64,000 bases of DNA from positions 43,334 to 107,333 of the forward strand of contig JWZX01003398.1 of assembly GCA_001275005.1 (NCBI GenBank), in the 5' to 3' direction. This document shows, piece by piece, positions 1 through 10,806 of the stretch; within the stretch, counting starts at the first letter, position 1; every line of letters begins with the position of its first letter. The position numbers and the translations under genes were made by a program. Under the pieces are notes generated by a model. The model worked only from the letters and a program-made list of their open reading frames with translations. It searched no databases and was not told where the DNA came from. The stretch comes from Chrysochromulina tobinii (lineage: Eukaryota > Haptophyta > Prymnesiales > Chrysochromulinaceae).

Positions 1-1
1 G

Positions 2-3000
2 AACGCGTCGGAAGTGCTTGGACAGGCAAACGTGCTTCACTGGTCTGGCCGCAACAAGCCGTTTGACCCACAGTCTGAGATGGAGCTTGAGCTCTACAAG
101 CCGTTCGATGACGTACAGGAATACTATGTGGGCAGGTCGCAGAAGTTGTACGCCAAGGGAAGTGAGCTGAAGACGCAGCAGATTGTAGCGCCGGAGAGTG
201 GCCTCCACGCCATCGTCAGGCAGACGCCCGATGCGTCGAAGCAGAGCACCCGCTCGCTCTTGTATGCAGACCCTTATTCGGGGGCCGAATGGTTCTTGGA
301 GCTGCTCGATGAGACGCCTGACGTCTGTGCATCGGGCTCGACCGGCAATCCGACGGTTGCCTTCGCAGGAGAGAGCTTCATCCCGCCCCACTTTGAGGCC
401 GTCCAGAACGCCATCCCAGTCTGCGCTCAGAAGCGCGCCTGCCTCTGGAGCTTCATTGCACAAAACGTGCCCCGGTACGTGGAACAGCGTCACAGCTGGT
501 GCCCGCATACCAGAAGAGGTGGAGGGGAGGTTGGTACCTTGGATTTGTTTGACACTACACTGGATTTGTTCGAGATCCATGACATGCACGGTCAGATGCT
601 TTGCTCTTGGGCCGATCGCTTGCAGACGATGTACCCCAATCGCACCAGCTACTCTGATCTGGGCGGGATCCAGACGCTCTGGAACCTCTACGAGCACAAT
701 GTCTTCTCGATGGCGACGGATCTCGTCCCGTGCACCCAGGCGTGCGGGTTCAAACCCGTCCGCATGCTCAAGTTCTTGCGCGCTTGGGCCCAGCCGATGA
801 TGAACGGAAGCGAGCCCGCTTATTCGTGGCGCGACAACGGCGATGCGCCCAAAATATTTGTGGGCGACTTTGCGGGCGAGCACTGTCACGGCGAGGCCCT
901 GCCGGGAGGAGGCTGCGACGGCAGCGAGTCCTACTTGCCAACGATCAACTGGGACGCATACAAGATTGTCGAGCTCATCCGCTGGAACCTTCTCGATCGT
1001 TGCCTCGCACAGACCGAATTCGCCATCGGGATCAACGAAGACCCGACTTTCACCACTCAGTCTTCCAACGTCGAGACGGGCGACGTCGACTTGGACGACT
1101 TGCTGCGCTGCATGAGATACTCGAGCGCACAGCGTGACGCGGACCTTCTGCGACTCAATGTCTTTTCTGGCGAGCGCCTCGCCGATTGGATGACGCTCCC
1201 CTATGAGATGTGTTCCATGCCGAGCCACATCCAGGGATGCGTCGACGCCGCGGCAGCCCACGTCAACGAGCAAGCCTTCAGGATTGTCGAGAGACCCCAC
1301 AGTGTGGCAACCGCGACTGAGCAGGCCCACATGACTTCAACCTCTGCTCTTGTCGAAGATTTGAAGCGCCGACGCTGGCGACGATCGAAGGGAAACCAGC
1401 TGGAAACTCGCCGGCGCGTGAGCGTGCAAGGTGACGGGGGCGAGACACAGCCCGACTCGGTACGTTCCATGCCGACGATCGACGCTGATTGGTTGTCAAA
1501 ATACCAAGAAGATAGTCTCCACTCAGCCAGAGTTCCGGAGCGCATCTTCGCGCAAGAGCACGCGGAGCGAACTGACGGTGACCATTTCGTCACAGCACTG
1601 CAGAGATACATAAGAGCGCCGCCGCCGCCGCCTATCAAACGAGTTGCGTCTTCGAGGCAATGTTGCTTGGAGGGTCTATCCACTTTTCAGAAATGTCTTC
1701 TGAAGGGCATTCCTGTTTGCTGCAAACCTTGGGATCAAGCGTGCCTCAGGATGCAAGCCGGCGGCGGTATCGATCCAGTTACTGGCAAGTATGTCCCTGG
1801 CCCGAACTTTGACCCCAAATATGACCCTACGAAAGTCGGCCCTCCACCTGCAGGCTGGAGAGCCCCCCCGGCAGGCAAAACCTATTCTTATGACGACGAC
1901 GACGAGAATGGTGGTGGAAGAAAGAAATGTAAGAAAGGTCAGCCCTGTAAGGCCGGAGAAGACGGCGACACCTATTCTTACGGCGATGAAGCAGGTGGCG
2001 GCGGTGGAAAGAAAAAGTGCAGAGACAAGAAAGGAAAAATCATTCCCTGTCCCGCCGCCGGAGAAGGAGAAGAAGGCGACACCTATTCTTACGGCGATGA
2101 AGCAGGTGGTGGCGGAAAGAAAAAGTGCAGAGACAAGAAAGGAAAAATCATTCCCTGTCCCGCCGCCGGAGAAGGAGAAGAAGGCGACACCTATTCCTAC
2201 GACGAGAACGGTGGCGGAAAGAAAAAGTGCAAAGACAAGAAAGGAAAAATCATTCCTTGTCCCGCCGCCGGCGCCGGAGAAGAAGGCGACACCTATACCT
2301 ACGACGAGAATGGAAACCGGAAAAAGTGCATACCCAAACCAGGCAAGCCCTGTCCCGTTGGAGAAGGCGGAGCGGGCGAAGAAGGCGACGTGAATGGAGG
2401 ACGGAAAAAGCCTGTCGCTGGCGGCGGTGAAGGCGAAGAAGGTGATGAAGACGAGAATGGTGCGAGGCGACGATCGCCTCCGCCATCAGGATCGCCAGGA
2501 TCAGAGGGATCTCCGGATGATGGTTCACGCGCTCCCCGCGCTCCGAGCGGGGCTGGATACGGTTTCCACGGATTCACTCGCCGTACCATTCGCCGCGGCA
2601 CCGTGCTCGAGCTGGCCGCTGCCGATGTAGAACATGGTCGCACGTCGCGCTCCTCTCGATGGCTGGGTGTTGCTAACGCCGAACAGCTTTCCGCCGGTCT
2701 GATCCACGCTGGGTTCGCTACCTTTATCCAGCCGATCTACTGCTTCGCGTGGGAGGCGCATGCCGACGGCAACGAGATTGCCAAGTACCTCGCAAAGCTT
2801 CCTGAGCAGTACATTGTTCCCGGCTCGAGCGCGTCGACGGCATTCAACGCACGTGTCTTCAAAGACGAGTTCGACGAAGAAGTCGACGCTCGGACCCACG
2901 CGCTCATCGCGTTTGGTCAGGTCGATGACGCCACGTGGGTGCACAAAGTGCGCGCTGCTACGAGCCGACCTGTGGTGCTCCTGGGCCTCATGCGCGACGT

Positions 3001-6000
3001 CCTCGCTCATCGCGTCCAGCTCTTCTACAGCGACGATGCACGTCGCCACATGGCCGAAAGGTCGTCGTCGACGTTCGTGAAAGCGATGCTGCATTCGTGG
3101 ATGCAGAGCGGCGAGTACCCACGCGATGCTCAGCTTGAGTACATGTACGGCTTGAATGCCACTCTTCGCGAGCTCCCCATCGACGACGTCTGGAAAGCTC
3201 GCAACGCATCCGCTGTTGCGTCCGGTGTAGATGTTGATAACATCGCCCCCGCTGCCTCAGTGTATGTGGGTCCCGTTGGAGACGCGCAGAATGTACGCCG
3301 GAGCTTGTGCGTGTTTGCGCACTCGACCTCGCTGCCGATTCCGTGGCTGCAGTATGAGACCGCCGTGGATAGCGCGAGCAGCACCGTTCCGTCAAAGCTC
3401 CTCGCGCACGTCGACGAGGACATCGCCGCCGCCATGCTTGCCATGGAGCCGAGAGAGTTTTACTACGTCGCTCGCGCTCTGGATACCTTTGAAGCCTTTG
3501 CGGAGGAGTATGGGTGCTTGGAGGAGCCAACAGAGGCGGCCCTGCTAACACCAAAATACGGTGCTGGACCGCTCACATACAGGAGCAGCACTATTGTCAA
3601 AGATTCAATCGGCGGCGCGACCTCGGTCAACACGTTTTCGGGCGATGACATCTCAGACACGGTTGAGAACCCCACGCCCACGGCGATGGCGCTCCCAAGG
3701 AAACCATTCACCGGCAGCTCGCCTTCAGACTATCCACTCTACTACTTCCACCACGTGCCGAAGACTGGCGGGACTACGCTCAGCGACTATCTCATGCAGC
3801 TCCCTCGACAGTACAAGGTGCCCGGGTCGGAGCGCTCGGGCGCATTCAACGTATCCATCTTCAGGAGGGCAGAAGATGAGGTGGCCATGCGACGAAACTG
3901 TCTCATCGCATTCAGCCACATGCAGGTGCGCTCGTTTATGGACGTCATTCGTCGGTCCAAACTAGCAGACAGGAAGATCGAAGTCATCTTCATGATGCGT
4001 GATATCCTCCCTCATCGCGTGTCGTTCTTCCACGAGATGATCGGGCCAGAGGCGCACGGCCACGACCAAGCTGACCTCGATGCCGGAAAGACTGTCGCAC
4101 GCCCGTATGTGGACTTCGCAACGTGGGCTGCGAAGGACATCGACCCTGAGATGGCGCAAGTGGCTTGGTTGACAAACCATTCACATGAGACGGAGGACTT
4201 TGCGCCAGTTGCCACAGCTGAGTGCATAAAGGACCAAAACTGCCGCGACCCGAAGATGGACAGCTTCCAGCTCAGACCCCTTTACAAATTGAACTTTGCC
4301 TGGGCGAATGTCCCCATCCAGGAGGTTCATGAGCAGCTTCATGCTGAGCATCCTCTCGAATCGTGCGCACCCTTTGCAGCTACCGACGGGCAAGAGAACG
4401 AGGTGCTCTTCCGTCACTGTCCAAATGCTACTGCAGACGTGGGTCTCGCTCTCATCGGGCATCTGAGCCTTATGCGCGAGACGCTCTGCCTGATCGACCA
4501 CATGCTGGGCGTGCCCGTACCGTGGAACGGAGTCGCCCACCAGGGAATGAACTGGCGCTTCAAGAAGCTCCGGCCGATGGATGCCGAGAGCAGCTTCGAC
4601 AGCTCCTCGGCCAACGAGCTTCTGTCACGCGAATCTCGTGAGCTCATCTTCAACTCGATGACCAAATCCAAGCTCATGGAGCAGGCGGCCATCTACCATT
4701 GCGGCCCGCCGCCGCCGCCACCCGCCGCAGAGCCGCCTTCGACGATCCTACCACCATGGGATGCGGCCGCTGAATTACCACGCGAGAGACTCTACTTGGC
4801 CGACGAGATGTCGAAGCTAGCTGGAGGAACGGTGGAACCTCCCTGGCGGCACCGGACCTCATTTTCGAAGTGCGGGGAGGAGAGAATGGTCACCAGCGAA
4901 GAATCCGCAGCTGAGGTCGGTCTCCTCTCGACGTGCGATCCAGAGTCGTGCCTTGTCATGTCGTCTGGCTGCGGCTCACGTCCCGAGTGCCAGGGCTGCG
5001 GCTCGCTGTGCCATGGAAGCTCCTCATCGGACGCCAGTGCGTGGTCCTTGGATGGGTTGGCCACAGGGCTCTCAGTGTATGGCACGGACCCCATCGGCAC
5101 CGTGAAGACCGAGAACCGCTCGCTTTGGCGCAATGTTAACCTCATTGTCAGGTGGTCGGACTTCGAGCCGAAACCAGACGAATTCGACTGGGCAGCATTC
5201 GACTCGCTGCTGCTCGACGTTACGAAGAGGAACAAACCGTTCGCAGTGGGGATCACCTTTCTCTCGGGTCCGAACTACTACCCTCAATGGCTCTTTGAGT
5301 CGCCGTTCGAGGTGACCAAGTACGCTGAGGTCTGCGGACACCGGGAATGGAACGTGAAAGACGCCGATGCGTGTAATGAAACCGCGTTCGCGGTGCCCAA
5401 TTTCCACGATGTCACCTACATGGCTCGCTACAAGCGCGCGCACAAGGCGCTCGCGTCGAAGCTCAGTGATATGCGCGTCATCAACAGCCAGCTCAGGCTT
5501 CTGTTTTTGCAAGCGTCCATTGGAAGCGGCATTCAGAACGCGCCAGTCTACTTCCACCCAAATCAAACCGAAGCGGACTACGTCTGGACGGATCCTCAGG
5601 GTGTTTCGACGCCCGCGGATGCGAGCTGGGATCAGTGCGGCACCTGCGGTTTCGATGCGTTCGCTCCGCCTCGCAATGTGTCCTTGGATCAGTTCTGGTG
5701 CCCGAGCGGTGCTACAAGCACGGGTATCATCGTTTCTCGGCGGCCGGCCTTCGAGCAGTACGCCCAGAGCCTGACCGCATTCCTTTACAATGACGTCTAC
5801 GCGACGCACATCGAGGACGCCGGGATGCGGCTGATGGTGACGAGCGACTATCCGACGACATGGGTGAACTTCGCAAATGGAATGAATAGTGCCGGCCAGA
5901 CTGAGAAGCGGATGCAAGATGTGCAGCTGTTTACCAATGAGTGGCTCGATGCGAATGCCCCCGGCTCTTGGCTGATGCGCAGCAAAGAGGGCGAGGGCGC

Positions 6001-8689
6001 CGGGGTGTCAGGTGAACGCACGCGCGCCGCCCACTCAATCCTTAACGTCTTCAGGGTGACGGAGGATGGACCCGTGCGCGCCCGTGCCGACCTGGACAAG
6101 TTCTGGTGCTGGACGGGCGAGGAGGGGAGCCGCGGACAGCTGGGCGCGGAGCCGGTCGCGAAAAGCTGCCTGATGCAGAACTGGCACCTGTATGCTGTAG
6201 CCATGTGGGCGCTCACAACTCGCATCGACTACTGGAACATTCCGCTCACAGCTGCAAAGCAGCAGCTGACGGGAACTGACTTTGATGGCGTGTGGAGGTT
6301 TCTGAATCGCTACAGTGGTGTCCGCTGGGGCTGGCAGTCTCCGGGGGCTTGGATCGGCTTCCGGGACGGCCTCGACACGCTCGACGCGGAGCGCTTCTCC
6401 GAGGCCAAGTTCGGCGCGCTACCCAGAAACTGGCGAACGATGTCCTTGCGCGCATCGCAGTCGCCTGAGAGCCAAGCGTTGCTTCTGAATCGGCAGCGTT
6501 CGATCTGCCACTCGTTGGCAGCGTATGGTTGTCGTCTAGAGATAGACGAGGCCACCGACCTTGGCAAGGTAGCACTAGCTTATGGCAACGGCACCAACGA
6601 CGTCAACCCAGACGTTTGGCGGAGCGACTACGGCATGTTCATGCAACGCCTGGACAACAGCTCCGGAAGCGTGGGCTACTGGTGGCAGGGCCCGACAGAC
6701 CAGCTGTACGGCCGCTTCTCGCGGGGCTTCGCGCGCCCGCAAGCGACTATTGAGCTCTTGCTGGACCAGGGACTGTGGGGTGGGCTCCCGCTGACCCCAC
6801 TGTGGAATGGGGAGCCAAGGCTTGTTCACCTCACTGTGCGCCTCGTGTTCCTCGACAGCTCAGTCGGCAAGTTTTTCCTTGGGTACGACGCCTTGGACGG
6901 CCCCCGGGGATGGGTGGTCGACACCAAAGGCACGTCGCGCTGGCGGGAGGTCACCTTTGCTATCGACAATGGACGCTTTGCCCGCGGTGACGGTAGCGGG
7001 CCCAATGGTGCCGACGTGTGGCTGCGCGACATGAGCCCATGTGACAGTTGGACCGACGCCGACTGCGCTCAGAAGCCGACGCTCTTTGACAGCCTCGAAG
7101 TGGTTGATGTGGCGAGGGACCAATCAGTTGTTGACCCCGCGCAGTTTATCGACGAAGATCATCACGTGCGGGTAGACCCTGAGCAACTTGTTGGTGAAGA
7201 TCATGATTACTACGTGCTCCCCGCGAACCCCGCACCTCCCTTGCTCGCCGCCAGTGCACCGTGCCACTGGGGACACGACACCCTGGACGTGCCGTGCGCC
7301 CTGTGGGCCCACCAGGGCGAGTGCAAACTTATCCCTGAGTTTATGCACGCTAAGTGTGCTGCGTCATGTGGCTGCCCCGCGCCTGATTTTACTCGAACGA
7401 GTCTGACCTCGTCCACCATCGCCGCGGAAAAAGCAGTGGCAGACCGAGCGGCGGCGGAGAAGGCGGCGGCAGAGCGTGCGGTAGCGGAGCGAGCGGCGTG
7501 GGAGCGAGCGGCGGCGGAGCGAGCGGCGGCGGAGAAGGCGGAAGCGGAGCGAAGGGCGGCGGAGCGAGCGGCGGCCCAGAAGTCGGCGGAGGAGGATGCG
7601 GCGGCAGAGAAGGCCCAGCCAGCCTCGGGCGGCACACCGGTCCGCACAACTCCCCCGTACCTCAAAACACCGACCAGAGTCGATGCGCCAGTCCAGCCAC
7701 TCCACCTCAACACAGCACCGGCCACAACCGAGATCAAGACACCGGCCACGGTCGAGGAGCCCAAATTCGCTCCTGGCCCAAGTCCGACGGCACCAGCCTC
7801 GGGGACGGCAGTCCGCAGAACAGATGGCAGAACTCCGTGGTACCTCCATACACCGGCACCGTTTGAGACGCCGATGACGACCCAGCCGACTGCGCCGGCC
7901 ATCGCCGAGAACAAAGCACCAACCTTGGTCTATGCGCCGACCTTAGCCACGCCAACCGCGCCGGCCACGGCAGTACGCCGAACACCGTGGTACCTCAATA
8001 CACCGGCCACGGTTGTTACGCCGATCACGACCCAGCCGACCGCACCGGCCATCGCCGAGATCAAAGCACCAACCTCGGTCTATGCGCCGACCTTAGCCAC
8101 GCCAACCGCGCCGGCCACAGCAGTACGCAGAACACCGTGGTACCTCAATACACCGGCCACGGTTGTTACGCCGATCACGACTCAGCTGACCGAGAAGGCG
8201 GCGGCCGTGAAGGCGGCGGCCGAGAAGGCGGCAGCCGAGAAGGTGGCGTCCGAGAAGGCGGCGGCCGAGATGGCGGCGGCCGAGAAGGCGGCGGCCGAGA
8301 AGGCGGCGGCTGAGAAGGCGGCGGCCGAGACAGAGCGCCTGGCAGCCGAAACAGCAGCAGCCGAGGCAGCGGAGGCGAAGGGGGCGGCGGCGCGCAAGCC
8401 GAGCTTGCTATGGAAGAAGCGATCAACTAGTGCACTTGTGCCAGAGCCCATCAACTTTGCAACTCCGCTCCCTCTCGATTTTGTACCCGTTCGCAAGCCC
8501 AAGTCGCCCGAGGGCAGCGAGGCATCGGGTGAGCATTCCAATACCTTTGCGACTCCGCTCCCTCTCGATTTTGTACCCGTTCGCAAGCCCAAGTCGCCCG
8601 AGGGCAGCGAGGCGTCGGGTGAGCATTCCAATACCTTTGCAACTCCGCTCCCTCTCGATTTTGTTCCCGGGCGATTAAAAGCACCATGA
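2..8689 (+). CDS. Giant GT8-sulfotransferase-glycosidase-ShKT fusion protein, 5' partial (copy 1)
   Basis: The reading frame is open from base 2, and the first residues match the end of the GT8 domain of the paralogue at 16744-27636 ([11 protein letters not shown]). The gene therefore begins left of the window. Approximate residues from base 14: GT8 end 1-45; sulfotransferase-like domain without a P-loop 59-425; Cys module 547-620; Asp/Gly/Lys-rich repeats 623-830; second sulfotransferase-like domain 845-1170; intact sulfotransferase with [10 protein letters not shown] (PAPS 5'-phosphosulfate loop) and [13 protein letters not shown] 1240-1560; TIM-barrel glycosidase-like domain 1642-2143; beta-sandwich 2156-2350; six-Cys ShKT domain 2415-2458; then Ala/Glu coiled coil, Thr/Pro repeats and a tail. 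It probably acts in the Golgi lumen on sulfated polysaccharide; the substrate is unknown. There is no intron across 8.7 kb. Confidence 0.85.
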   Translation, partial: NASEVLGQANVLHWSGRNKPFDPQSEMELELYKPFDDVQEYYVGRSQKLYAKGSELKTQQIVAPESGLHAIVRQTPDASKQSTRSLLYADPYSGAEWFLELLDETPDVCASGSTGNPTVAFAGESFIPPHFEAVQNAIPVCAQKRACLWSFIAQNVPRYVEQRHSWCPHTRRGGGEVGTLDLFDTTLDLFEIHDMHGQMLCSWADRLQTMYPNRTSYSDLGGIQTLWNLYEHNVFSMATDLVPCTQACGFKPVRMLKFLRAWAQPMMNGSEPAYSWRDNGDAPKIFVGDFAGEHCHGEALPGGGCDGSESYLPTINWDAYKIVELIRWNLLDRCLAQTEFAIGINEDPTFTTQSSNVETGDVDLDDLLRCMRYSSAQRDADLLRLNVFSGERLADWMTLPYEMCSMPSHIQGCVDAAAAHVNEQAFRIVERPHSVATATEQAHMTSTSALVEDLKRRRWRRSKGNQLETRRRVSVQGDGGETQPDSVRSMPTIDADWLSKYQEDSLHSARVPERIFAQEHAERTDGDHFVTALQRYIRAPPPPPIKRVASSRQCCLEGLSTFQKCLLKGIPVCCKPWDQACLRMQAGGGIDPVTGKYVPGPNFDPKYDPTKVGPPPAGWRAPPAGKTYSYDDDDENGGGRKKCKKGQPCKAGEDGDTYSYGDEAGGGGGKKKCRDKKGKIIPCPAAGEGEEGDTYSYGDEAGGGGKKKCRDKKGKIIPCPAAGEGEEGDTYSYDENGGGKKKCKDKKGKIIPCPAAGAGEEGDTYTYDENGNRKKCIPKPGKPCPVGEGGAGEEGDVNGGRKKPVAGGGEGEEGDEDENGARRRSPPPSGSPGSEGSPDDGSRAPRAPSGAGYGFHGFTRRTIRRGTVLELAAADVEHGRTSRSSRWLGVANAEQLSAGLIHAGFATFIQPIYCFAWEAHADGNEIAKYLAKLPEQYIVPGSSASTAFNARVFKDEFDEEVDARTHALIAFGQVDDATWVHKVRAATSRPVVLLGLMRDVLAHRVQLFYSDDARRHMAERSSSTFVKAMLHSWMQSGEYPRDAQLEYMYGLNATLRELPIDDVWKARNASAVASGVDVDNIAPAASVYVGPVGDAQNVRRSLCVFAHSTSLPIPWLQYETAVDSASSTVPSKLLAHVDEDIAAAMLAMEPREFYYVARALDTFEAFAEEYGCLEEPTEAALLTPKYGAGPLTYRSSTIVKDSIGGATSVNTFSGDDISDTVENPTPTAMALPRKPFTGSSPSDYPLYYFHHVPKTGGTTLSDYLMQLPRQYKVPGSERSGAFNVSIFRRAEDEVAMRRNCLIAFSHMQVRSFMDVIRRSKLADRKIEVIFMMRDILPHRVSFFHEMIGPEAHGHDQADLDAGKTVARPYVDFATWAAKDIDPEMAQVAWLTNHSHETEDFAPVATAECIKDQNCRDPKMDSFQLRPLYKLNFAWANVPIQEVHEQLHAEHPLESCAPFAATDGQENEVLFRHCPNATADVGLALIGHLSLMRETLCLIDHMLGVPVPWNGVAHQGMNWRFKKLRPMDAESSFDSSSANELLSRESRELIFNSMTKSKLMEQAAIYHCGPPPPPPAAEPPSTILPPWDAAAELPRERLYLADEMSKLAGGTVEPPWRHRTSFSKCGEERMVTSEESAAEVGLLSTCDPESCLVMSSGCGSRPECQGCGSLCHGSSSSDASAWSLDGLATGLSVYGTDPIGTVKTENRSLWRNVNLIVRWSDFEPKPDEFDWAAFDSLLLDVTKRNKPFAVGITFLSGPNYYPQWLFESPFEVTKYAEVCGHREWNVKDADACNETAFAVPNFHDVTYMARYKRAHKALASKLSDMRVINSQLRLLFLQASIGSGIQNAPVYFHPNQTEADYVWTDPQGVSTPADASWDQCGTCGFDAFAPPRNVSLDQFWCPSGATSTGIIVSRRPAFEQYAQSLTAFLYNDVYATHIEDAGMRLMVTSDYPTTWVNFANGMNSAGQTEKRMQDVQLFTNEWLDANAPGSWLMRSKEGEGAGVSGERTRAAHSILNVFRVTEDGPVRARADLDKFWCWTGEEGSRGQLGAEPVAKSCLMQNWHLYAVAMWALTTRIDYWNIPLTAAKQQLTGTDFDGVWRFLNRYSGVRWGWQSPGAWIGFRDGLDTLDAERFSEAKFGALPRNWRTMSLRASQSPESQALLLNRQRSICHSLAAYGCRLEIDEATDLGKVALAYGNGTNDVNPDVWRSDYGMFMQRLDNSSGSVGYWWQGPTDQLYGRFSRGFARPQATIELLLDQGLWGGLPLTPLWNGEPRLVHLTVRLVFLDSSVGKFFLGYDALDGPRGWVVDTKGTSRWREVTFAIDNGRFARGDGSGPNGADVWLRDMSPCDSWTDADCAQKPTLFDSLEVVDVARDQSVVDPAQFIDEDHHVRVDPEQLVGEDHDYYVLPANPAPPLLAASAPCHWGHDTLDVPCALWAHQGECKLIPEFMHAKCAASCGCPAPDFTRTSLTSSTIAAEKAVADRAAAEKAAAERAVAERAAWERAAAERAAAEKAEAERRAAERAAAQKSAEEDAAAEKAQPASGGTPVRTTPPYLKTPTRVDAPVQPLHLNTAPATTEIKTPATVEEPKFAPGPSPTAPASGTAVRRTDGRTPWYLHTPAPFETPMTTQPTAPAIAENKAPTLVYAPTLATPTAPATAVRRTPWYLNTPATVVTPITTQPTAPAIAEIKAPTSVYAPTLATPTAPATAVRRTPWYLNTPATVVTPITTQLTEKAAAVKAAAEKAAAEKVASEKAAAEMAAAEKAAAEKAAAEKAAAETERLAAETAAAEAAEAKGAAARKPSLLWKKRSTSALVPEPINFATPLPLDFVPVRKPKSPEGSEASGEHSNTFATPLPLDFVPVRKPKSPEGSEASGEHSNTFATPLPLDFVPGRLKAP
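1971..2340 (+). repeat. Coding tandem repeats, Lys/Cys plus Tyr/Asp motif
   Basis: About four units of 102-111 bp inside copy 1, starting near 1971, 2082, 2190 and 2292. Most units encode TYSYxDE followed by Gly, then [15 protein letters not shown] and an acidic Gly-rich spacer; the last unit is divergent. The period is always a multiple of three, so the repeat is under coding constraint. The complete paralogue carries the same motif at about 20760-21330 in a different copy number. Confidence 0.85.
7863..8190 (+). repeat. 150-bp Thr/Pro-rich coding tandem repeat
   Basis: Two full units (7863-8012 and 8013-8162) and the start of a third differ by only a few bases. Each unit encodes 50 residues rich in Thr, Pro and Ala, including [14 protein letters not shown] and [13 protein letters not shown]. 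The composition suggests an extended, O-glycosylated stalk (inference). A shorter-period version lies at 17381-17830 in the complete paralogue. Confidence 0.85.
8456..8672 (+). repeat. 90-bp C-terminal tandem repeat, 2.4 copies
   Basis: Near-identical 90-bp units start at 8456, 8546 and 8636 and run into the stop codon. Each encodes 30 residues, including [20 protein letters not shown]. The last copy is cut short by the end of the gene. The other two paralogues have no such repeat at their ends, so it arose after they separated. Confidence 0.9.
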
Positions 8690-9152
8690 GCCTGAACCAG
8701 CCTGAATGAAGATGGCCTGATTCAGGTTGAAATAACCGTACGTGCCATTTGCATGTGTTGGTCGAGTTGATGTTTGCATGTACAAAGCGTGTTTAATCTA
8801 CTACTTTTCAGCACACGGCTCGAGTCATCAGTCAACAATAACGGACACGGCTCACGGCGACACGGGTCGGGGAATCATGATTCAAGTACTAGCGACAAGA
8901 CTGGCGTGTAACTGTGGTCCCGAGCGTATCTCGGCGTGCGAGCGACCTACGCCTTTATCGACAGTCCCTTTCCTAAAGAGGAGTAACCGGACCGGCGACC
9001 CTCGGCACGGTTAGCGCGTGGCCCTTGCTGTTCACGTTCACGTTCACACCAGGGGTGAAGTGCCGCCCGGTTTGCCGTGAAAGTCGAAAATCCCACAACC
9101 CGGAAGACTCACGAGGCCCAAAACGCTCGCGGTCGCGGCGACCGCAGTGACG
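8690..9152. other. Intergenic: 3' flank of copy 1 and promoter side of the oxygenase gene
   Basis: No coding region is supported here. A 7-bp inverted repeat (CCTGAAT at 8701-8707, ATTCAGG at 8720-8726) sits just after the stop codon of copy 1 and could form a weak hairpin. Nothing else is recognisable. Confidence 0.5.
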
Positions 9153-10469
9153 ATGTCGTCACTGCTTACAGCTGTCCTTTCATTTACCGCTCCCGTGAGG
9201 AAACCTTATCCACTGGTTTGGGATGGCGTGTTGTCACCCGACACGCTCGGTGTGCTCATCACCGCTGGCGAGCAACGAGGGCACGTCTTCACGTCCGTTT
9301 TCGACCGCGGTGAATCAGTGGACAAGCCAGGGCGTACAGTCATCGAGGTGGCATTGTGCTCAATTCTCGAGCAGATGGGGGACGAGAGCCGCTACCTCGA
9401 ATACTGGTGGCGAGGCGATTCCAAGGGCATGGAGGTGCACCGCGACGTGGACGAAGCCTTGTGCCGAAGCCACCGTGTGGGAGACATAGGCGTCCAGCGA
9501 TGCCCGTCTCACGGTCATGTGCTCTATCTGGACATCGAATCGGGCGTGCGTGGGCCGACGTGCGTGTGGGAAGAGGAGCCCGACCATAGCGACAATGCTG
9601 CAATCCTCGCCGCAGGCGCACGCCGCGACCCTCGCTCCGGCCCGCCGCGTTCCTTGAGCACCCTTCACGTGGTGCCTGCAGTGGCTGGCCGGCTCCTGCG
9701 CTTCGACGGTGCAAGCCTGCACTCGGTACTGGGCCCCAAGTGCGCGCTGCTCGAGACTTCCGGCACCGCGCACATCCCGCCGGGCGCGGGAGTGCGCCGC
9801 GCCGTCCTCCTCTTCAACACGTGGTGGTGCGACCCGCCCGGGTTGCCATCGCCACAGGACCCTGCCGCACCCAAGGCTGTGGCGGCGCTCGCCGCGCTGC
9901 CGATGCGCCCGTCGTGCGAGCCGGGGAGTGCGTGGCGTGCCGTCGTCCCCACGGTCGAAGAAGAGAAGGAGGAGGAGGCGAGTACCACGACGCTCATCAA
10001 GGCCGCGCTGCTGGGGGATCTGACGCGACGTGGGTGCGAAGCGGCGAGTCTCACCGCCCGTGTGGGCACCAGAGCGATCGAGGCCGCCCTCGCCTCCGAG
10101 GCCGCCGTCCATTCGGTTCGGCTGCTGTCGACCCACGCCAAGCGAGGCGACGGAGAGGCCGGGCCGCTCGCTGCGGCGCTCGGAGGTGACGGCCTCGGCA
10201 ACTTGGGCATGGACTTGGGCGACTTCGGAGGCGTCAGCGGCGATTCCAGCGGCGGGACGGTGGAGATAGATGAGGAGGAGGAGCTTGCGATGCGGCTCGG
10301 GCACGCGGCCCACCTAGAGTCCGAGTTCTGGGGCGTCGATGACGCGGAGGACGACTTCGAGCTCGACGACGACAACGAGGAGGGCGAGCAGGGCTCGCCG
10401 ACCGACCTCTCGTGGGCCAACTTTGTAGCGGCGCGGAAGGAGTTGGAAACGGGGGGCGATGCAGCTTAG
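9153..10469 (+). CDS. 2OG-Fe(II) dioxygenase-like protein
   Basis: A protein of 438 residues from the first ATG; an in-frame GTG six bases upstream is not needed. The region of residues 20-225 has the spacing of the 2-oxoglutarate/Fe(II) oxygenase jelly roll: HRD at 96-98 (metal-binding HxD), HSVL with His190 (distal metal ligand), and Arg215 or Arg216 just before LLFNTWW (2OG carboxylate). The segment GRLLRFDGASLHSVLG is typical of prolyl-4-hydroxylase-like enzymes. The C-terminal third (about 270-430) is acidic and low complexity. The substrate is not evident. Modification of protein or glycan is possible given its place between glycan genes, but this is inference. The short hydrophobic start could be a weak signal peptide. 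Confidence 0.6.
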   Translation: MSSLLTAVLSFTAPVRKPYPLVWDGVLSPDTLGVLITAGEQRGHVFTSVFDRGESVDKPGRTVIEVALCSILEQMGDESRYLEYWWRGDSKGMEVHRDVDEALCRSHRVGDIGVQRCPSHGHVLYLDIESGVRGPTCVWEEEPDHSDNAAILAAGARRDPRSGPPRSLSTLHVVPAVAGRLLRFDGASLHSVLGPKCALLETSGTAHIPPGAGVRRAVLLFNTWWCDPPGLPSPQDPAAPKAVAALAALPMRPSCEPGSAWRAVVPTVEEEKEEEASTTTLIKAALLGDLTRRGCEAASLTARVGTRAIEAALASEAAVHSVRLLSTHAKRGDGEAGPLAAALGGDGLGNLGMDLGDFGGVSGDSSGGTVEIDEEEELAMRLGHAAHLESEFWGVDDAEDDFELDDDNEEGEQGSPTDLSWANFVAARKELETGGDAA

Positions 10470-10641
10470 AGAGAGGGACGAGCGCACACGGTTTCTCTAA
10501 CTGGATAAAGTGAAAAGAGCTTTCCGCAAATCAACGCGGCGCGATGACGATTGACGTCCGCGGCCGCGCGCGCGCACTGCTGGCTTCATAGATCATTTAT
10601 CCAGACGGCTGCTCGCACGGGTCGGGTAGGGGTACGTTAGA

Positions 10642-10677
<36 letters not shown>

Positions 10678-10806
10678 GGCTTGGGGGGCCGGAGTTGCGA
10701 CGTGTTTGTGAATGAACGGAGTGTGGTGAGGAATTCATGGCCGCACGTTCAGCGATGTTGACGAGCAAGAAACGAGGCGTCGGCGAGGCCTTGCGGTCCG
10801 TGCGCG
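10470..10806. other. Intergenic, contains a tetranucleotide microsatellite
   Basis: The spacer between two plus-strand genes. Apart from the (CTTG)n tract listed separately and a short GC-rich run (CGCGCGCGC near 10565), nothing recognisable is present. Confidence 0.5.
10642..10677 (+). repeat. (CTTG)9 microsatellite
   Basis: Nine uninterrupted CTTG units about 130 bp upstream of the ATG at 10807. The tract may be polymorphic, and it may lie in the 5' UTR of the downstream gene. Confidence 0.95.
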
